Positions 33,300 to 44,496 of a stretch of DNA of 64,000 bases are shown here, piece after piece. The notes under the pieces are model-generated. The model had not been told where the DNA came from, searched no databases, and saw only the letters and a list, made by a program, of their open reading frames with translations. This DNA is from Gambelia wislizenii. Taxonomy: Eukaryota; Chordata; Lepidosauria; Squamata; Crotaphytidae. How positions within the stretch are numbered: position 1 is the stretch's first letter; the number at the start of each line of letters is the position of its first letter. Where the stretch lies: assembly GCA_030847615.1 (NCBI GenBank), contig JAUMIR010000015.1:6217501-6281500 (forward strand), written 5' to 3'. Both the position numbers and the translations under genes were made by a program.

Positions 33300-33925
33300 A
33301 AAGAGTGGACTACAAGCTGAACATGAGTTAGCAGTGTAATGCAGCAGCAAAAAAGCCAATGTGATTCTAGGCTGAATTAATAGGAGTATAGTGTCTAGAT
33401 CAAGGGAAGACATAGTGCTGCTCTATTCTGCCTTGGTCAGAACCTCACCTAGAATAATGTGTCCAGTTCTGGGCGCCACAATTCAAGAAAGATATTGAGA
33501 AGGATGGTGGGAGTTCTGGAAGTCATGCCCTTTGAGGAGCAGCTTAGGGAGCTGGGCATGTTTAGCCTGGAGAAGAGAAGGTTGAGAGGGGACATGATAT
33601 TCATCTTTAAATATTTGAAGGGATGTCATACTGAGGATGAAGCAAGATTGTTTTCTGCTGCTCCAGAGACTAGGACATGGGGCAATGGGTTCAAACTACA
33701 GGAAAAGAGATTTCACCTAAACATTAGGAAGAAATTCCTGACACTAAGAGCTGTTTGGAAGTGGAACGCGCTGCCTGGGAGTGTGGTGGAGTCTCTTCTT
33801 TGGAGGTTTTAAAGCAGAGGCTGGATGGCCATCTGTTGTAAGGACTTTGACTGTGTGTTCCTGCAGGGCAGAAGCTGATTGGATGGGATGGCTATTGGGG
33901 TCCCTTCCAGCCCTATGATTCTAGG
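33300..33925 (+). mobile_element. CR1 LINE 3' fragment
   Basis: Includes the late RT region (CAGTTCTGGGCGCCACAATT), an ORF of 117 codons with MVGVLEVMPFEEQLRELGMF, FKYLKGCHTEDEARLF and FLTLRAVWKWNALPGS, and the tail CCTATGATTCTAG. Confidence 0.88.
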
Positions 33926-34035
33926 CTGCATTCAGAGCCGAAAAAGTTACTTTTGGATTACATCTCCCAGAATTTCCCTGCCAGCACCCCTCTCAAGGTC
34001 TGGTTGCATTGTTCCTTTTCCAGCATTCTCTAGCC

Positions 34036-34387
34036 CAGGGGTTCTTAACCTTGGGTCTGCGATGTCCTCACAGGGGTTCCTCAAAGACTTGAAGGCTGCT
34101 TGGCCCACCTCCTTCCTGTAGTGGAGCAGCCACGTGACAGCAACCAAGGCAAAGGCTGGCTGGCTGGGCCTGCACATTGCTATTCAATCCACTCCAGCCA
34201 CAAGCTTGCAGGAAGAAGCAAGAGTGCCTCTGAGGGAAAGTTTAATGGATGGTGTAATTGTATTGTTGTTGTTGTTAGCTATTATTATTAGCTATTATTC
34301 TTAGGGTTTTAAATCTTGAGTTAAGTCTTGGGGCAACAAAAGATATTTAAAGGGGGTCCCTGGTAAAGAAAACGTTAAGAACCACTG
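34036..34387. mobile_element. Non-autonomous hAT element with 8-bp TSD
   Basis: CTCTAGCC at 34028-34035 and CTCTACCC at 34388-34395 are a 7/8 target-site duplication. Inverted ends CAGGGGTTCTTAACCTTGGG and complement CAGTGGTTCTTAACGTTTTC. The inside holds TTG and ATT simple repeats and no transposase. Confidence 0.8.
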
Positions 34388-34534
34388 CTCTACCCAAAGG
34401 CTCTCACATAACACTAATGGGATACTGATATGTTTTAGTGACAACAATAAAACCATTGTTCCCAGTAATATTACTCCAAATTTTTATTTGTATTATTTAT
34501 ATTCTTCTGTTAAAAGAGATAGAATGTTATAGAA

Positions 34535-34735
34535 GTTTCAGCATTGCACTATGACTGTGGAGACCAGGGTTTGAATCCTAACTCAGCCACGAATACCCAT
34601 GGGGTGACCTTGGGCAAGTCACACTTTTTCTGCCTCAAAGGAAGGCAAAGCCCCCCTTTGAACAAATCTTGCCTAGAAAACCCAATGATAGGTTCGCCTT
34701 AGTCAGAAATGACTTGAAGGCACACAGGCAAACAC
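34535..34735 (+). mobile_element. SINE-A
   Basis: GGAGACCAGGGTTTGAATCC, GGGTGACCTTGGGCAAGTC, and tail TCAGAAATGACTTGAAGGCA. The start of the head is degraded. Confidence 0.75.
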
Positions 34736-34739
34736 CCAA

Positions 34740-35019
34740 ATTCTTTTTGCAGGTTGAACTCGGTTGGCAGCAAAGGGCCCAAGCTGAAGACCAAGGGGAA
34801 AAGAGAGTTAGGGGAGAGAAAGCAGGACATGTTAAGAGCAGCTGGAAAGATGGGCTGGAGGGGATCTATGTGGAGTGTGGCTGCAAAATGGGATCCAGGC
34901 TTGGAGAGCAGAAGAGGGGGGCACCCTTCTTCCCAGTAGAGGCAGGAGAAGGAGAGAAGGGAGATCAAACAAGAGAAGAGAAGGAAAGAGAAGAAAGAAA
35001 GAAAGAAGGAAAGAGAAAA

Positions 35020-35071
<52 letters not shown>

Positions 35072-35700
35072 GCGAGCAGGGGATTCTATGGGGATTTCTG
35101 AAGAGAGAGCAGGGGAGAAAGTGAGGGAAAGAGATGACCCTCACACTTCCCTCCCCCACTCTCTCACACACACTCAATCCTCTCTGGCACAAATAGGAGC
35201 ACACACCTGGCTTGCATTTTTGATGATCCCCTGGGAGGAGGGGGTGAGGGAGTAGCAATGGGAGTTTGTCCTGCTCAGCAGGGGTGGAGGAAGGAGGAAG
35301 GAGACACTGATTTTTTTAAAAAAGCCCTATAGTCACTTCTACATGCCTCAACTCAGCAAGAGGTTTTGGGCTTGCTGTCCTGCTCACTCTTTCTCTCTCT
35401 CTCTCTTTCTCTTTCACTCTCCTGTTTTTGCAGGAGGGGGACCCCTGCAGCTTGTCCTGCTCAGAAGGATGAACAAAGGAGACAGGAGATGCTGCTTTTT
35501 AAAAAAAGGCCAGCAGGAGGTTTTTGGCTGCTCCCTTGCTTGTGCTCTCTTTCTCTCTCTCCTGTTTTTGTAGGAGCCAGGAGGAGGGTTAGGACACGGC
35601 CCCCTGTGGCTGTGGGCCCCCCCACAGATGCGGATTTGGCAGTATGCTTAAACCAGCCCTGGTGTGCTGTCATAGTTATGCTATAGAGCTGCTATAAGCA
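34740..35700. repeat. Purine-rich region: (GAAA)n tract and a ~190-bp tandem duplication
   Basis: An AAGA run spans about 34976-35070. From about 35265 two related segments follow: TTTGTCCTGCTCAGCAGGGG ... CTCTCCTGTTTTTGCAGGAG, then CTTGTCCTGCTCAGAAGGAT ... CTCTCCTGTTTTTGTAGGAG. ORFs here (up to 151 codons) are Lys/Glu- or Ser/Leu-rich products of these simple sequences. 34745-34900 resembles the CR1 segment at 63440-63540. Confidence 0.6.
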
Positions 35701-35899
35701 ACAGCATCTGGTGGCTTCCCTGCCAGCAGAGTGGCAAATCTGGAGCTACCTAAACTGCTGACCATAGTTTGAGGATATGGTTCAGCAATTTGGTTAATCC
35801 CCTCCAGGTATCAGTCTGCACTTTAATGGAGTCCCCCAAAGTGCTAAATGGATCAGCACCTTGGAGGGCTTTCTCTCTGTCCCATATACAACATAAACT

Positions 35900-35963
35900 G
35901 GTCAGTGGGCCCTCTGTATCCACTGGTTCTGCATCTACAGATTCATCCATCCATGGCTTGAAA

Positions 35964-36010
<47 letters not shown>

Positions 36011-36175
36011 TATATAAAATCCAAAAAGCAAACCTTGATTTGGCCAGTTCATATAAGGGGCAGCATATTACTATGCCATTGTATATAATGGGACTTGAGC
36101 ATCCATGGATTTTGGTATCCATGGGGGGTCCTGGAACCAAACCCCAGTGGATACCAAGTGCCCACTGTATAACAC
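35900..36175. mobile_element. Tigger-like element, second family, with (TATC)n inside
   Basis: GTGGGCCCTCTGTATCCACT on the left and, inverted, GGATACCAAGTGCCCACTGT on the right. Internal AAATCCAAAAAGCAAACC. A TATC run at 35966-36011 interrupts it. Confidence 0.7.
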
Positions 36176-36219
36176 ATACTGTTACTTATGTTTTTGTATG
36201 CTTTTAATCTGTATTGGTT

Positions 36220-36350
36220 TTAATAATTTCTAAGCCACTTTGAGGCCCAATATTGGGAAAGAGGCAGGAAATAAATAAACAAATAAATAAATAGGATTAG
36301 ACTAGTTGGCTAGATGGCCCTTGCAGTCTCTTCCAACTCTATGATTCTGT
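36220..36350 (+). mobile_element. L2-type tail followed by a CR1 tail
   Basis: TTTCTAAGCCACTTTGAGGC and (AAATA)n to about 36292, then GATGGCCCTTGCAGTCTCTT and ACTCTATGATTCTGTG of a CR1 end. Confidence 0.5.
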
Positions 36351-36359
36351 GCTTATGTA

Positions 36360-36850
36360 AAACCTTGAGTTATGCACTCATGACTTTTATGTATTCATGA
36401 TTGTTGCACAACCCCTAGTTTAGGGGATACACAGGGCCCATGAAATTCCCCCAGTCCCCACTTACTGGAAAAAAGCTGCTGTCATTGATGGGATTCTGTC
36501 CCGCTGTTGCTTGGAAAGCAGCTGGCTGATGGTCTAAATCCCGAATGTCGATGTTTTTTCCAATTTTTGGCCAGGAGAATCCATGCAGACATTATCAAAT
36601 ATAAAATAACCTGTCCATATTTCCTTTAATTTCCTTTAATTCTTTGCTTAATAAAGTAGTCATGTTAAGTAAACAGAGTTGGATGCTTCTCAATTGACAG
36701 CAGAGCAGACCCGCCTCCCCATTGATCGTAGCAGCTGCTTCCACCAAGTGGGGATTGGGGGGATCAGGATGGTAGTCATTGCATAACACCACAATGATGG
36801 TGCTTTATGTATTCATAAGTCTGCAACAGGATTCTGGGTAAAAATAATAA
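36360..36850. repeat. D-family dispersed repeat
   Basis: The outer parts contain TATGTATTCATGATTGTTGC on the left and TATGTATTCATAAGTCTGCA on the right. The inner parts contain TTCCCCCAGTCCCCACTTAC and, inverted, AAGTGGGGATTGGGGGGATC. This is a long imperfect inverted repeat, related to 18600 and 53440. Confidence 0.45.
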
Positions 36851-37099
36851 ATATGGTAAAAAAACAAGCCACCTCAGATGATGAAAGAAAGACACCCCTC
36901 CCCTCGGGAATAATAATATTGGCTGGCATTCTTCTTGGGACTTACATCTTCATAAATAGCCTTACGTGTGAGCAGAGCTGAATTGAGCAGTTTCAGAATG
37001 TTTGTATCCACATGGGGGTTCCCATGATGTCACCAAGTACGGACATCGATTACACACTGGTAGCCAGTGGAGTGACACCATGGCATGATGCAGAACAGG

Positions 37100-37790
37100 C
37101 ACCTATACATATTGTCATACTTCTCAACGCACACCCAGACACTGGCTAGGAAGTGCCAGAGCACAATGGGAGCACCTGATGCATGTTAGAAGTGCCCAGT
37201 GTGTATCAGAAGCACCCAATGTGCATCATAGAATCATAGAATCATAGAATCATAGAATTGCAGAGTTGGAAAAGACCACGAGGGCCATTCAGTCCAACCC
37301 CCTGCCACACAGGAGATCACGATCAAAGCATCCCTGAGAGATGGCCATCCAGCCTCTCTTTAAAGACTTCCAAGCAAGGAGACCCCACCATGCTCCGAGG
37401 GAGTGTGTTCCACTGCTGAACAGCTCTTACTGTCAAAAAGTTCCTCCTAATGTTGAGGTGGAATCTCTATTCCTGGAGCTTGCACCCATTGCTCCGTGTT
37501 CCAGTCTCTGGAGCAGCAGAAAACAAGCCAGCTCCATCCTCAACGTGACACCCCTTCAAATACTTAAACAGGGCTATCATATCGCCTCTTAACTGTCTTT
37601 TTTCCAGGCTAAACATACACAGCTCCCTAAGTCTTTCCTCATAAGGCATGGTTTCCAGACTTTTCACCATTTTAGTCGCCCTCCTCTGGACACGCTCCAA
37701 TCAGTGGTGCCCAAGGTTCATCAGAAGTCCCTGGCATGCATCAGAGCACTCTTTCTGATGCCCAGATGGGCATCTTTACAATTCATTAAC
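37100..37790. repeat. ~20-bp minisatellite split by CR1
   Basis: Units such as ATCAGAAGCACCCAATGTGC and GTTAGAAGTGCCCAGTGTGT run up to 37226 and resume after the CR1 at 37703 (GTGCCCAAGGTTCATCAGAA). Related to the array at 30375. Confidence 0.5.
37228..37702 (-). mobile_element. CR1 LINE 3' fragment
   Basis: The tail has three ATCATAGA units. The minus strand encodes MERVQRRATKMVKSLETMPY, RLRELCMFSLEKRQLRG and [19 protein letters not shown]; a stop interrupts after CKLQE. Confidence 0.9.
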
Positions 37791-37956
37791 AGGGTTTTGT
37801 TGCATTTCTGCAATGTAGTTACAGATTCATAAAGTAACAAAATACACACTGTAATGTAGGATCTCAGCCAATAATAATTTTACTGGTAGTAATAATATCA
37901 AGATAATGTATTGCTAGTAATAAAAATAAATCATATACATATAGTAATAATAAATA

Positions 37957-40900
37957 TCTCTGGCTTTTCTTCGCAAACGAAGATTCAGGAAGGACTCATC
38001 CCACTCTTCCTGCAAGCGCGCTGATGACTAAAAAGGCCAATCCAAGATAAACAAGTCTGGTTGCAAAAAGCACAGCAGAAGGTCTCCTTGGGTGGTGTTT
38101 TTGGGTTGTGATTCTTTCTGTGTTGTCATTTCTCTTCAAGACTTGTTCGGCGTGAGTTCTCAAATAAGGCTGCAGCATTGTGGATAGTGCGTCTCCATGC
38201 CTCCCGATGTGAGGCCAGGGCGGACCACTGTTGGTGATCAATTTGGCCGAGCCTGAGATGTTGTTTCAGGGAGTCTTTGTATCGCTTTTTTGGAGCGCCC
38301 CTCTTACGCTGACCCATGGCGAGTTCACCATAGAGTAGTATTTTTGGGAGGCGATGGTCCTCCATCCTAGAAACGTGCCCTGCCCAGCGCAGCTGCGTTC
38401 TCAATATCATGGCCTTAATACTGGTGATCCCTGCTTGCTCAAGGACAGCAACATTCGTCACATAGTCAGTCCAGTGTATATTTAGGATTGTGCGTAGACA
38501 GCGCTGATGAAAGCGCTCGAGGAGTCGTAGGTGGTGGCGATAGGTGACCCATGTTTCAGATCCATAAAGGAGGATGGACAGTACGATGGCTCTATACACA
38601 CTGATTTTTGTGCTTTGCCTCAGGTGTTTATTGCTCCAGACTCTTTTGTGAAGTCTTCCAAATGCACTATATGCCTTTGCTAATCTGTGATTGATCTCTT
38701 TGTCAATCTTGGCATCTGAGGAGATGATGCTTCCCAGGTAGGTGAACTGCTGAATGGACTTGAGCACAGATTTGCCGATGGCAATGTGGGGATGGTGGTG
38801 TTCGTCCTGTGGTGCAGGCTGATAAAGAACTTCTGTTTTCTTCAGGTTGGCTTCTAGCCCAAACAGCTCTGCAGCTGTTGCAAAGCAGGATGTTAGGCGC
38901 TGCAGAGCTGCTTCTGTGTGGGCAACAAGGGCAGCATCATCAGCAAAGAGCAGCTCACGGACTAGATAGTTTAGAGTCTTAGTGTGAGCCCTCAGACAGC
39001 TTAAGTTAAACAAGCTACCATCAGTACGGTAACGTATATAGATGCCGTCGTCTTCTTCAAGCTCTGCCATAGCCCTTTGGAGCATCGTGCTAAAGAAGAT
39101 TGTAAATAAAGTTGGTGCAAGAACACAACATTGCTTCACTCCATTAGTTGTTAGAAAGGGCTCTGAAAGAGCATCGCCATATCTGACTTGACCACGCTGG
39201 CCCTCGTGTAGCAAGATAATCATTTTAAGGAATTTGGGGGGACATCCTAGTCTTTCCAGGATCTGCAACAGACCTTTTCTACTTACAGTGTCGAAGGCTT
39301 TGGTGAGGTCGACAAATGTTACATAGAGACCCTTGTTCTGCTCCCTACATTTTTCTTGCAGTTGTCTAAGGGCAAATACCATGTCTGTAGTACTCCTATT
39401 TGCTCTGAAGCCACATTGGCTTTCAGGAAGAAGTTCTTCTGCAATAGCAGGAACTAATCTGTTCAGGAGTATCCTTGCAAGGATTTTTCCAGCAATAGAG
39501 AGCAGTGTTATACCTCGATAGTTTCAGCAGTCGGATTTTGCTCCTTTTTTCTTGTACAGGGTGATGATGACTGCATCTTGGAGGCCTGATGGCAGTTCCC
39601 CTTTTTCCCAGCAATTCACAAGGAATTCATGGAATTTTTCATGGAGTGCATGACCTCCGTGTTTCCAAACTTCAGGTGGGATTCCATCAATCCCAGCTGC
39701 CTTGCCGTTTTTCATCTGCTGTATGGCCTTAAGGGTCTCTTCCAAAGTGGGAGCTATGTCCAATTCATTTTTCATCGGTTTTTGTATCATATGTTGGATA
39801 GCTGAGGCTTGGACTACTCGGTTGGCGCTAAAGAGGCTTTGAAAATGTTCAGCCCATCGATTCAGGATGGAGGCTTTATCAGTAATTAATGTTTGACCAT
39901 CTGTACTGTATAAGGAGCTTTGGACCTGATAAGTAGGTCCAAACACTGCTTTAAGAGCTTCATAAAATCCTCTATGATCACCCAGATCTGCACAGCGTCG
40001 TGTCTTTTCTGCTATATTGATCCACCACTTGTTCTGCATGTCTCGGAGTTTTTGTTGTAGTTTACTACATGTGAGGCGGAAAGCTGCTTTTCTTACATGG
40101 CAGGTTGGCTGGGCAAGGTATGCCTGGTGAGCAGCTCTCTTCTTTGCCAACAGCTCCTGGATCTCTTTGCCAACAGCTCCTCATCAAACCAGTCTTGATT
40201 TTTCTTGTGGGAGAACCCGAGGGATTCTTCTGCAAATTGGAGGATACTGTTTTTGATATGTTGCCAAAGCACTGTAGGAGAAGGATCTGTAGGATGGTCT
40301 TCAAGTTTCATTTGTAGATTTGTCTGGAAGTTGCCTCTCATGGTAGCTTGTTGAAGATTGTTGACTTGGAGTCTCTTCTTTAAGATGCCACCCCTCTTAG
40401 GTTTGAACTTAAGATGAAGATTTAGTTTACATCTGACGAGGCGATGATCTGTTTGGCATTCTGCACTGGGCATCACTCGGGTATGACAGACATCACGAAT
40501 GTCTCTCTGACGGACTAGAACATAGTCAATGAGGTGCCAATGTTTGGATCGGGGATGCATCCAGGTTGTCTTCAAGCTATCTTTCTGCTGAAAGATTGTG
40601 TTTGTAATAGTCAGCTGTTGTTCTGCACAGAAGTCTAGCAGGAGGCGTCCGTTATCATTGCAATTTCCAACACCATGCTTGCCTAAGACACCTTTCCAGG
40701 CTTCGGAGTTCTTTCCTACTCTGGCATTGAAGTCACCAAGGATAATAATTTTATCCTCTACAGGGACTTTTTGTATGAGTTGGCGTAGGTCTGTGTAGAA
40801 TTTGTCTTTCTCTACAGGGTCGGCTTGCATAGTTGGGGCATATATACTAAAGAGAACAACATGTGGGAGGCGTAAGGAAATAATGCGATCAGAGTGTCCT

Positions 40901-41946
40901 GTTGGCAAGGTTTCAAGTTTGGAGGCAATGGAGTTTTTAATCATAAAGCCTACTCCTGAAAGATGTTTTTCGGTTTTGGGTTTGCCAGACCAGTAAAGTG
41001 TGTAGCCGGCGCCATGTTCTTTAAGGCTGCCTTCCTCATGGAAGCGAACTTCACTAAGAGCAGCGATGTCAATATTAAGCCGTGATAGTTCATGGGCTAT
41101 TAGGGCAGAACGATGCTCAGGCCGTCCACTATCTTCAGAGTCTTGCATGGTTCTGATGTTCCAGCATGCAAGTGTCAGTTTATTTACACCTTTGGAGGCC
41201 GGTGTGTGCTTTTGTTTCTTTGCCTTGGTTTGACCGCATCAGAAGATTCCCGTTGGCCGCGGCTAGCCAACCAGGTAGTTGGGGATGAGCTTTCATTAGG
41301 CCACCTTTTCTAGGCCCCTCTCCATATGGAGCAAGCAGTGCTCTCCTTAAAAAAGGCTGCTTGGTCGTTCAGGATGCTGCCGAACAAGACTGTCATCTCC
41401 CGGGTCAGGCTTGAGCGACCAATGTCCTGAACCGCCTGCATGCAGGGTTGGGGCTGCAGCTTCCAGTGCATCTTTACACCTGCCGGTTTCGTCCCTCGCC
41501 TGTTGCTACAGGGCTTTTTTGGAACTGGATTTGTCCTCTGAGCCTGTGCAATGGATTTTTCTGGTGGAGCGCAGCGTGCACAGAACTGGCCTCACCCTTT
41601 AAACCAGAGATTCATCTGCCATGGCCTTGCAAGCATGGCCTTGGCAGCGAGGTCCTCAGGTCGTAGGTTTGATTAGAGTTTCCTTCTCTTAGATGGTTGA
41701 CCTTACAGGGTTGGACGAGCACCATCTGCCCGGGTTTGGGATTAGAGTTTTCCTTCTCCTAGGACGGTTGCCACAAGGCTAGAGAGCCCATCCTGCCCTT
41801 TGACGCTCTTTGTCAGACCCTTCAGTTTTGACCTGTCTGGCATGGGAGACCCTACCAGTGGCTATTATGCCACCGCCAGCATAGCTCAAAACATCATTAG
41901 GGTACGCAAGCCTCTCTCCCACGACAAGGGGGCGTCAATGGAGAGG
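37957..41946 (-). mobile_element. Full-length hairpin-tail LINE with 11-bp TSD
   Basis: AATAATAAATA at 37946-37956 and 41947-41957 bounds a 3,990-bp element. The sense strand is minus: a ~780-bp 5' UTR, then an APE endonuclease from about 41190 (KLTLACWNIRTM, IDIAALSEVRF, IILGDFNARVG, HLIDYVLVRQ, SAECQTDHRLV). An RT follows (AAGIDGIPPEVWKHGG, VTFVDLTKAFDTVSRKG, GVKQCCVLAPTLF, LLFADDAALVAHTEAALQRL, LYGSETWVTYRHHLRLLERF). A C-terminal domain (LRWAGHVSRMEDHRLPK, KKRYKDSLKQHLRL) ends at 38126. Only two lesions are obvious: a 23-bp tandem duplication at 40141-40186 that shifts the frame, and a TGA at 39524-39526 where Gly is expected. The 3' end has a TCTTCG-CAAA-CGAAGA hairpin. Clade not assigned; I/Nimb- or RTE-like are candidates. 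Confidence 0.9.
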
Positions 41947-42232
41947 AATAATAAATAGTACTGACAATAAAAACACTGAAAGTCATGATTGCATTGTTGG
42001 AAGAAGGGGACATTTGGATGTCAAAATGTGAGCTACAGAATTCACTGAAGGAACAGAATTTAATTAATTTATATTTATTTAATATTTAATTAAGATTTTG
42101 TTTTTAATAGTTAATTGAAATTAATTCATTAACATCCAGCTTTTCTTCTGAAGGACAGCTCACAACATAGATTAAAACAAAAATACAGCTGAAAATAATC
42201 ATCGTCAATGTCTCAAGCACTCTGAATTGAGT

Positions 42233-42640
42233 ATAGAATCATAGAATCATAGAATCATAGAATTGCAGAGTTGGAAGAGACCACGAGGGCCATCCAGTCC
42301 AACCCCCCTGCCACGCAGGAAATCACAATCAAAGCATCCCCGACAGATGGCCATCCAGCCTCTGTTTAAAGACCTCCAAGGAAGGAGACCCCACCACGCT
42401 CCGAGGGAGTGTGTTCCACTGCCGAACAGCTCTTACTGTCAAAAAGTTCCTCCTCATGTTGAGGTGGAATCTCTGTTCCTGGAGCTTGCACCCATTGCTC
42501 CGTGTTCCAGTCTCTGGAGCAGCAGAAAACAAGCCTGCTCCATCCTCAGCGTGACATCCCTTCAAATACTTAAACAGGGTTATCATATCGCCTCTAAACC
42601 GTCTTTTTTCCAGGCTAAACATACCCAGCTCCCTAAGTTT
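42233..42640 (-). mobile_element. CR1 LINE 3' fragment
   Basis: Tail ATCATAGAATCATAGAATTG; minus ORF of 97 codons MFSLEKRRFRGDMITLFKYL to [15 protein letters not shown], open to the end. Confidence 0.9.
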
Positions 42641-42784
42641 CAGAATGTTCAGCTGTTAAAAAACAATGAACAATCCAATTAAAAGCAGCACTGCTTTGCA
42701 ACAGTTTGAAAAACATTTAAAAGAGAACAACGAGAATTTATTTATAACACCTCTGCTAAAGACCCCTCAGCAACAATGTACTAA

Positions 42785-43022
42785 TAGGAAAAATCTAGTC
42801 CATATGGAGTAGTGGTTTGAGTGTTGGACTAGGACTCTGAGAGACCAGAATTCAAATCCTCTCTCAGTCATGGAAACCCCACTGGGAGACCTTGGGCAAG
42901 TCAAACTCTTTTAGCCTCAAAAGAAGGCAATGGCAAACACCTTTCTGAACAAATCTTGCCAAGAAAACCACAGAAGATGGTAACCATAAATTGGAGCCAA
43001 CCTGAAGGCACATAACAACAAA
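42785..43022 (+). mobile_element. SINE-A
   Basis: GTAGTGGTTTGAGTGTTGGA, CTTGCCAAGAAAACC and tail CCTGAAGGCACATAACAACA. Confidence 0.8.
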
Positions 43023-43202
43023 GTTTGTGGGGCCTAGTTGGAAGTTTGAGGCCCAGTTTGTAGCTTGAAGCCTGGCAGTATATAGTTTGAGGTCTGAACT
43101 ATAATCAAACTGTTCGGGAGCAGACTCCGAGCCCAAGAATAGGATCCTGCATCCTCTTTGGATTTGGAAAGGAACCAAAATATCAATGCTATGGGCAGCA
43201 TG

Positions 43203-43345
43203 TGAAGGCCAGCATGGTGTCTCTCTCTGTCTCTCTGGCTTTTCTTCGCAAACGAAGCATGGTGTAGTGCTTTGGGTGTTGCACTAAGACTCTGGAGGAC
43301 TGTAATCCCTACTCTGGCCTGGAAACACATTGTGTGCAGTGCCAT
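43203..43345 (+). mobile_element. SINE-A head with a 36-bp LINE insertion
   Basis: The SINE reads GGCCAGCATGGTG, then 43220-43255 (the 3' terminus of the hairpin-tail LINE on the minus strand), then AGCATGGTGTAGTGCTTTGG. AGCATGGTG is duplicated at 43211-43219 and 43256-43264. The body continues to GGAAACACATTGTG. Confidence 0.8.
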
Positions 43346-43359
43346 CTTAGCGCATGGGC

Positions 43360-43870
43360 ACACTCGGCATGCTGGGCAGTTGCCCAGGGCCCCCCCCCCC
43401 AAGCATAGGGGCTCCATGGTAATCTATACACAGAGCAGAATTTAACACTCATTTTCCGATCACCTTCCTTAACATTCAAATTTCCTGCTAACTCAGTAGA
43501 CAGAGAAAAATTACGACTTGTAATGGAGAGTAGGCATGTCTGCATTTGTGAGAATGGGGAATGGGGAAGATAAAGAGAAAAGAGAGGGGGAGGAGGGATG
43601 GGCAGTTGTAGGGGGAGCAAAGCAAGGGAGGCACTGGGGAAACCCTGCCAGAAGAGGCATAAAAGCCAAGCAGCAGCCAAGAAAGGGAAGCCTGACACAC
43701 CTTCTTATCTCTGCCTGAAGCAGCTGCCCGTGCAGTACACATCAGGGCTTCTGAAGTCTGGACAGGAAGGGACTTTGCTCCCAATGAAGCTGTACACTGG
43801 GGAGAGGGTCAAAACACTGATTTTGTTAGAGGCACCAATAAATGTAAGTTTATTTTATCAATAATTTACA
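43360..43870. other. No gene established; weak TATA-like site at 43648
   Basis: GGCATAAAAGCCAAGCAGC (about 43647) lies in a purine-rich stretch and is followed ~200 bp later by a donor-like AAATGTAAGTTT (43847). I cannot link it to a coding exon. ORFs up to 129 codons have no known domain. Confidence 0.25.
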
Positions 43871-43989
43871 TGTTTATTCCTGTAAGTGGTTGTATAGGCA
43901 GGGCCCAGTGCACTGCTTTGTCCGGAGGCCTATCATGCTGTTAAGAGAGCCCTGGTTGTATGATGTTAGACAAGCCAGCTGCCTGGGAC

Positions 43990-44290
43990 TTACCAGCGGC
44001 AGCAATTTGCGGCTGGTGACGCCCCGGTTCCCGGGCCTGCCACGTGGCTGGCATGGGTGCCGCCATGCCGGCTGGTGTCCTCTTCCCAGCATGCTCTGGC
44101 AGGCTAGGAAGAGGATTGGAAGCCGACCAATAGGGGAAGGGTGGCTCTACCCCGATTGGCCGGCTTAGGACAGCCCCAGCCAATCAGAGCTGCCGCTCCG
44201 GTTCGGCCTCTGATTGGCTGGGAGGTGGGGCTAGTCCCCAGCATGGTCCGGCAGCCGGGAATAAATTCCCGGCTTGCCTGCAGACCCAGC
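43990..44290. promoter_or_regulatory. GC-rich, CCAAT-box-rich promoter-like region
   Basis: CCAAT or its complement occurs in GACCAATAGG (44126), CCGATTGGCCG (44153), AGCCAATCAGAG (44178) and CTGATTGGCTG (44210), within CpG-containing sequence. An AATAAATTCC follows at 44262. It could be the promoter of an unrecognised transcript or part of a retroviral-type LTR; I see no TG...CA ends. Confidence 0.35.
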
Positions 44291-44496
44291 TAGTTGGCTT
44301 CAGGAAGAAGGTATTTCTCTTTGGTGATAGCTGCAGGGTTGGCGGAAACTGAGTTGGGTTGGGCACTTGGTTTTGTTGGTGGTGGGCATGGGTTCTGTTC
44401 TCTTCTTGGGGCCAGGAGTCTCCAACTGGTCCAGGGCAGGCTTGCCTGTACCAGGTTTAGGATCGTTCCTGGGAGACTCTGCCCCTGGGGGAAACA

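Noticed and set aside
34669..35124. 151-codon Lys/Glu-rich ORF
   Set aside because: Mostly translation of SINE-A, CR1-like sequence and the (GAAA)n tract.
42233..42262. Regular ATCATAGA repeats, spaced like a direct-repeat array
   Set aside because: These are the (ATTCTATG)n 3' termini of CR1 elements, not CRISPR-type repeats; the genome is eukaryotic.
43941..44183. Overlapping 72-92-codon ORFs on both strands
   Set aside because: They coincide with the CpG-containing promoter-like region and have no domain; composition explains them.
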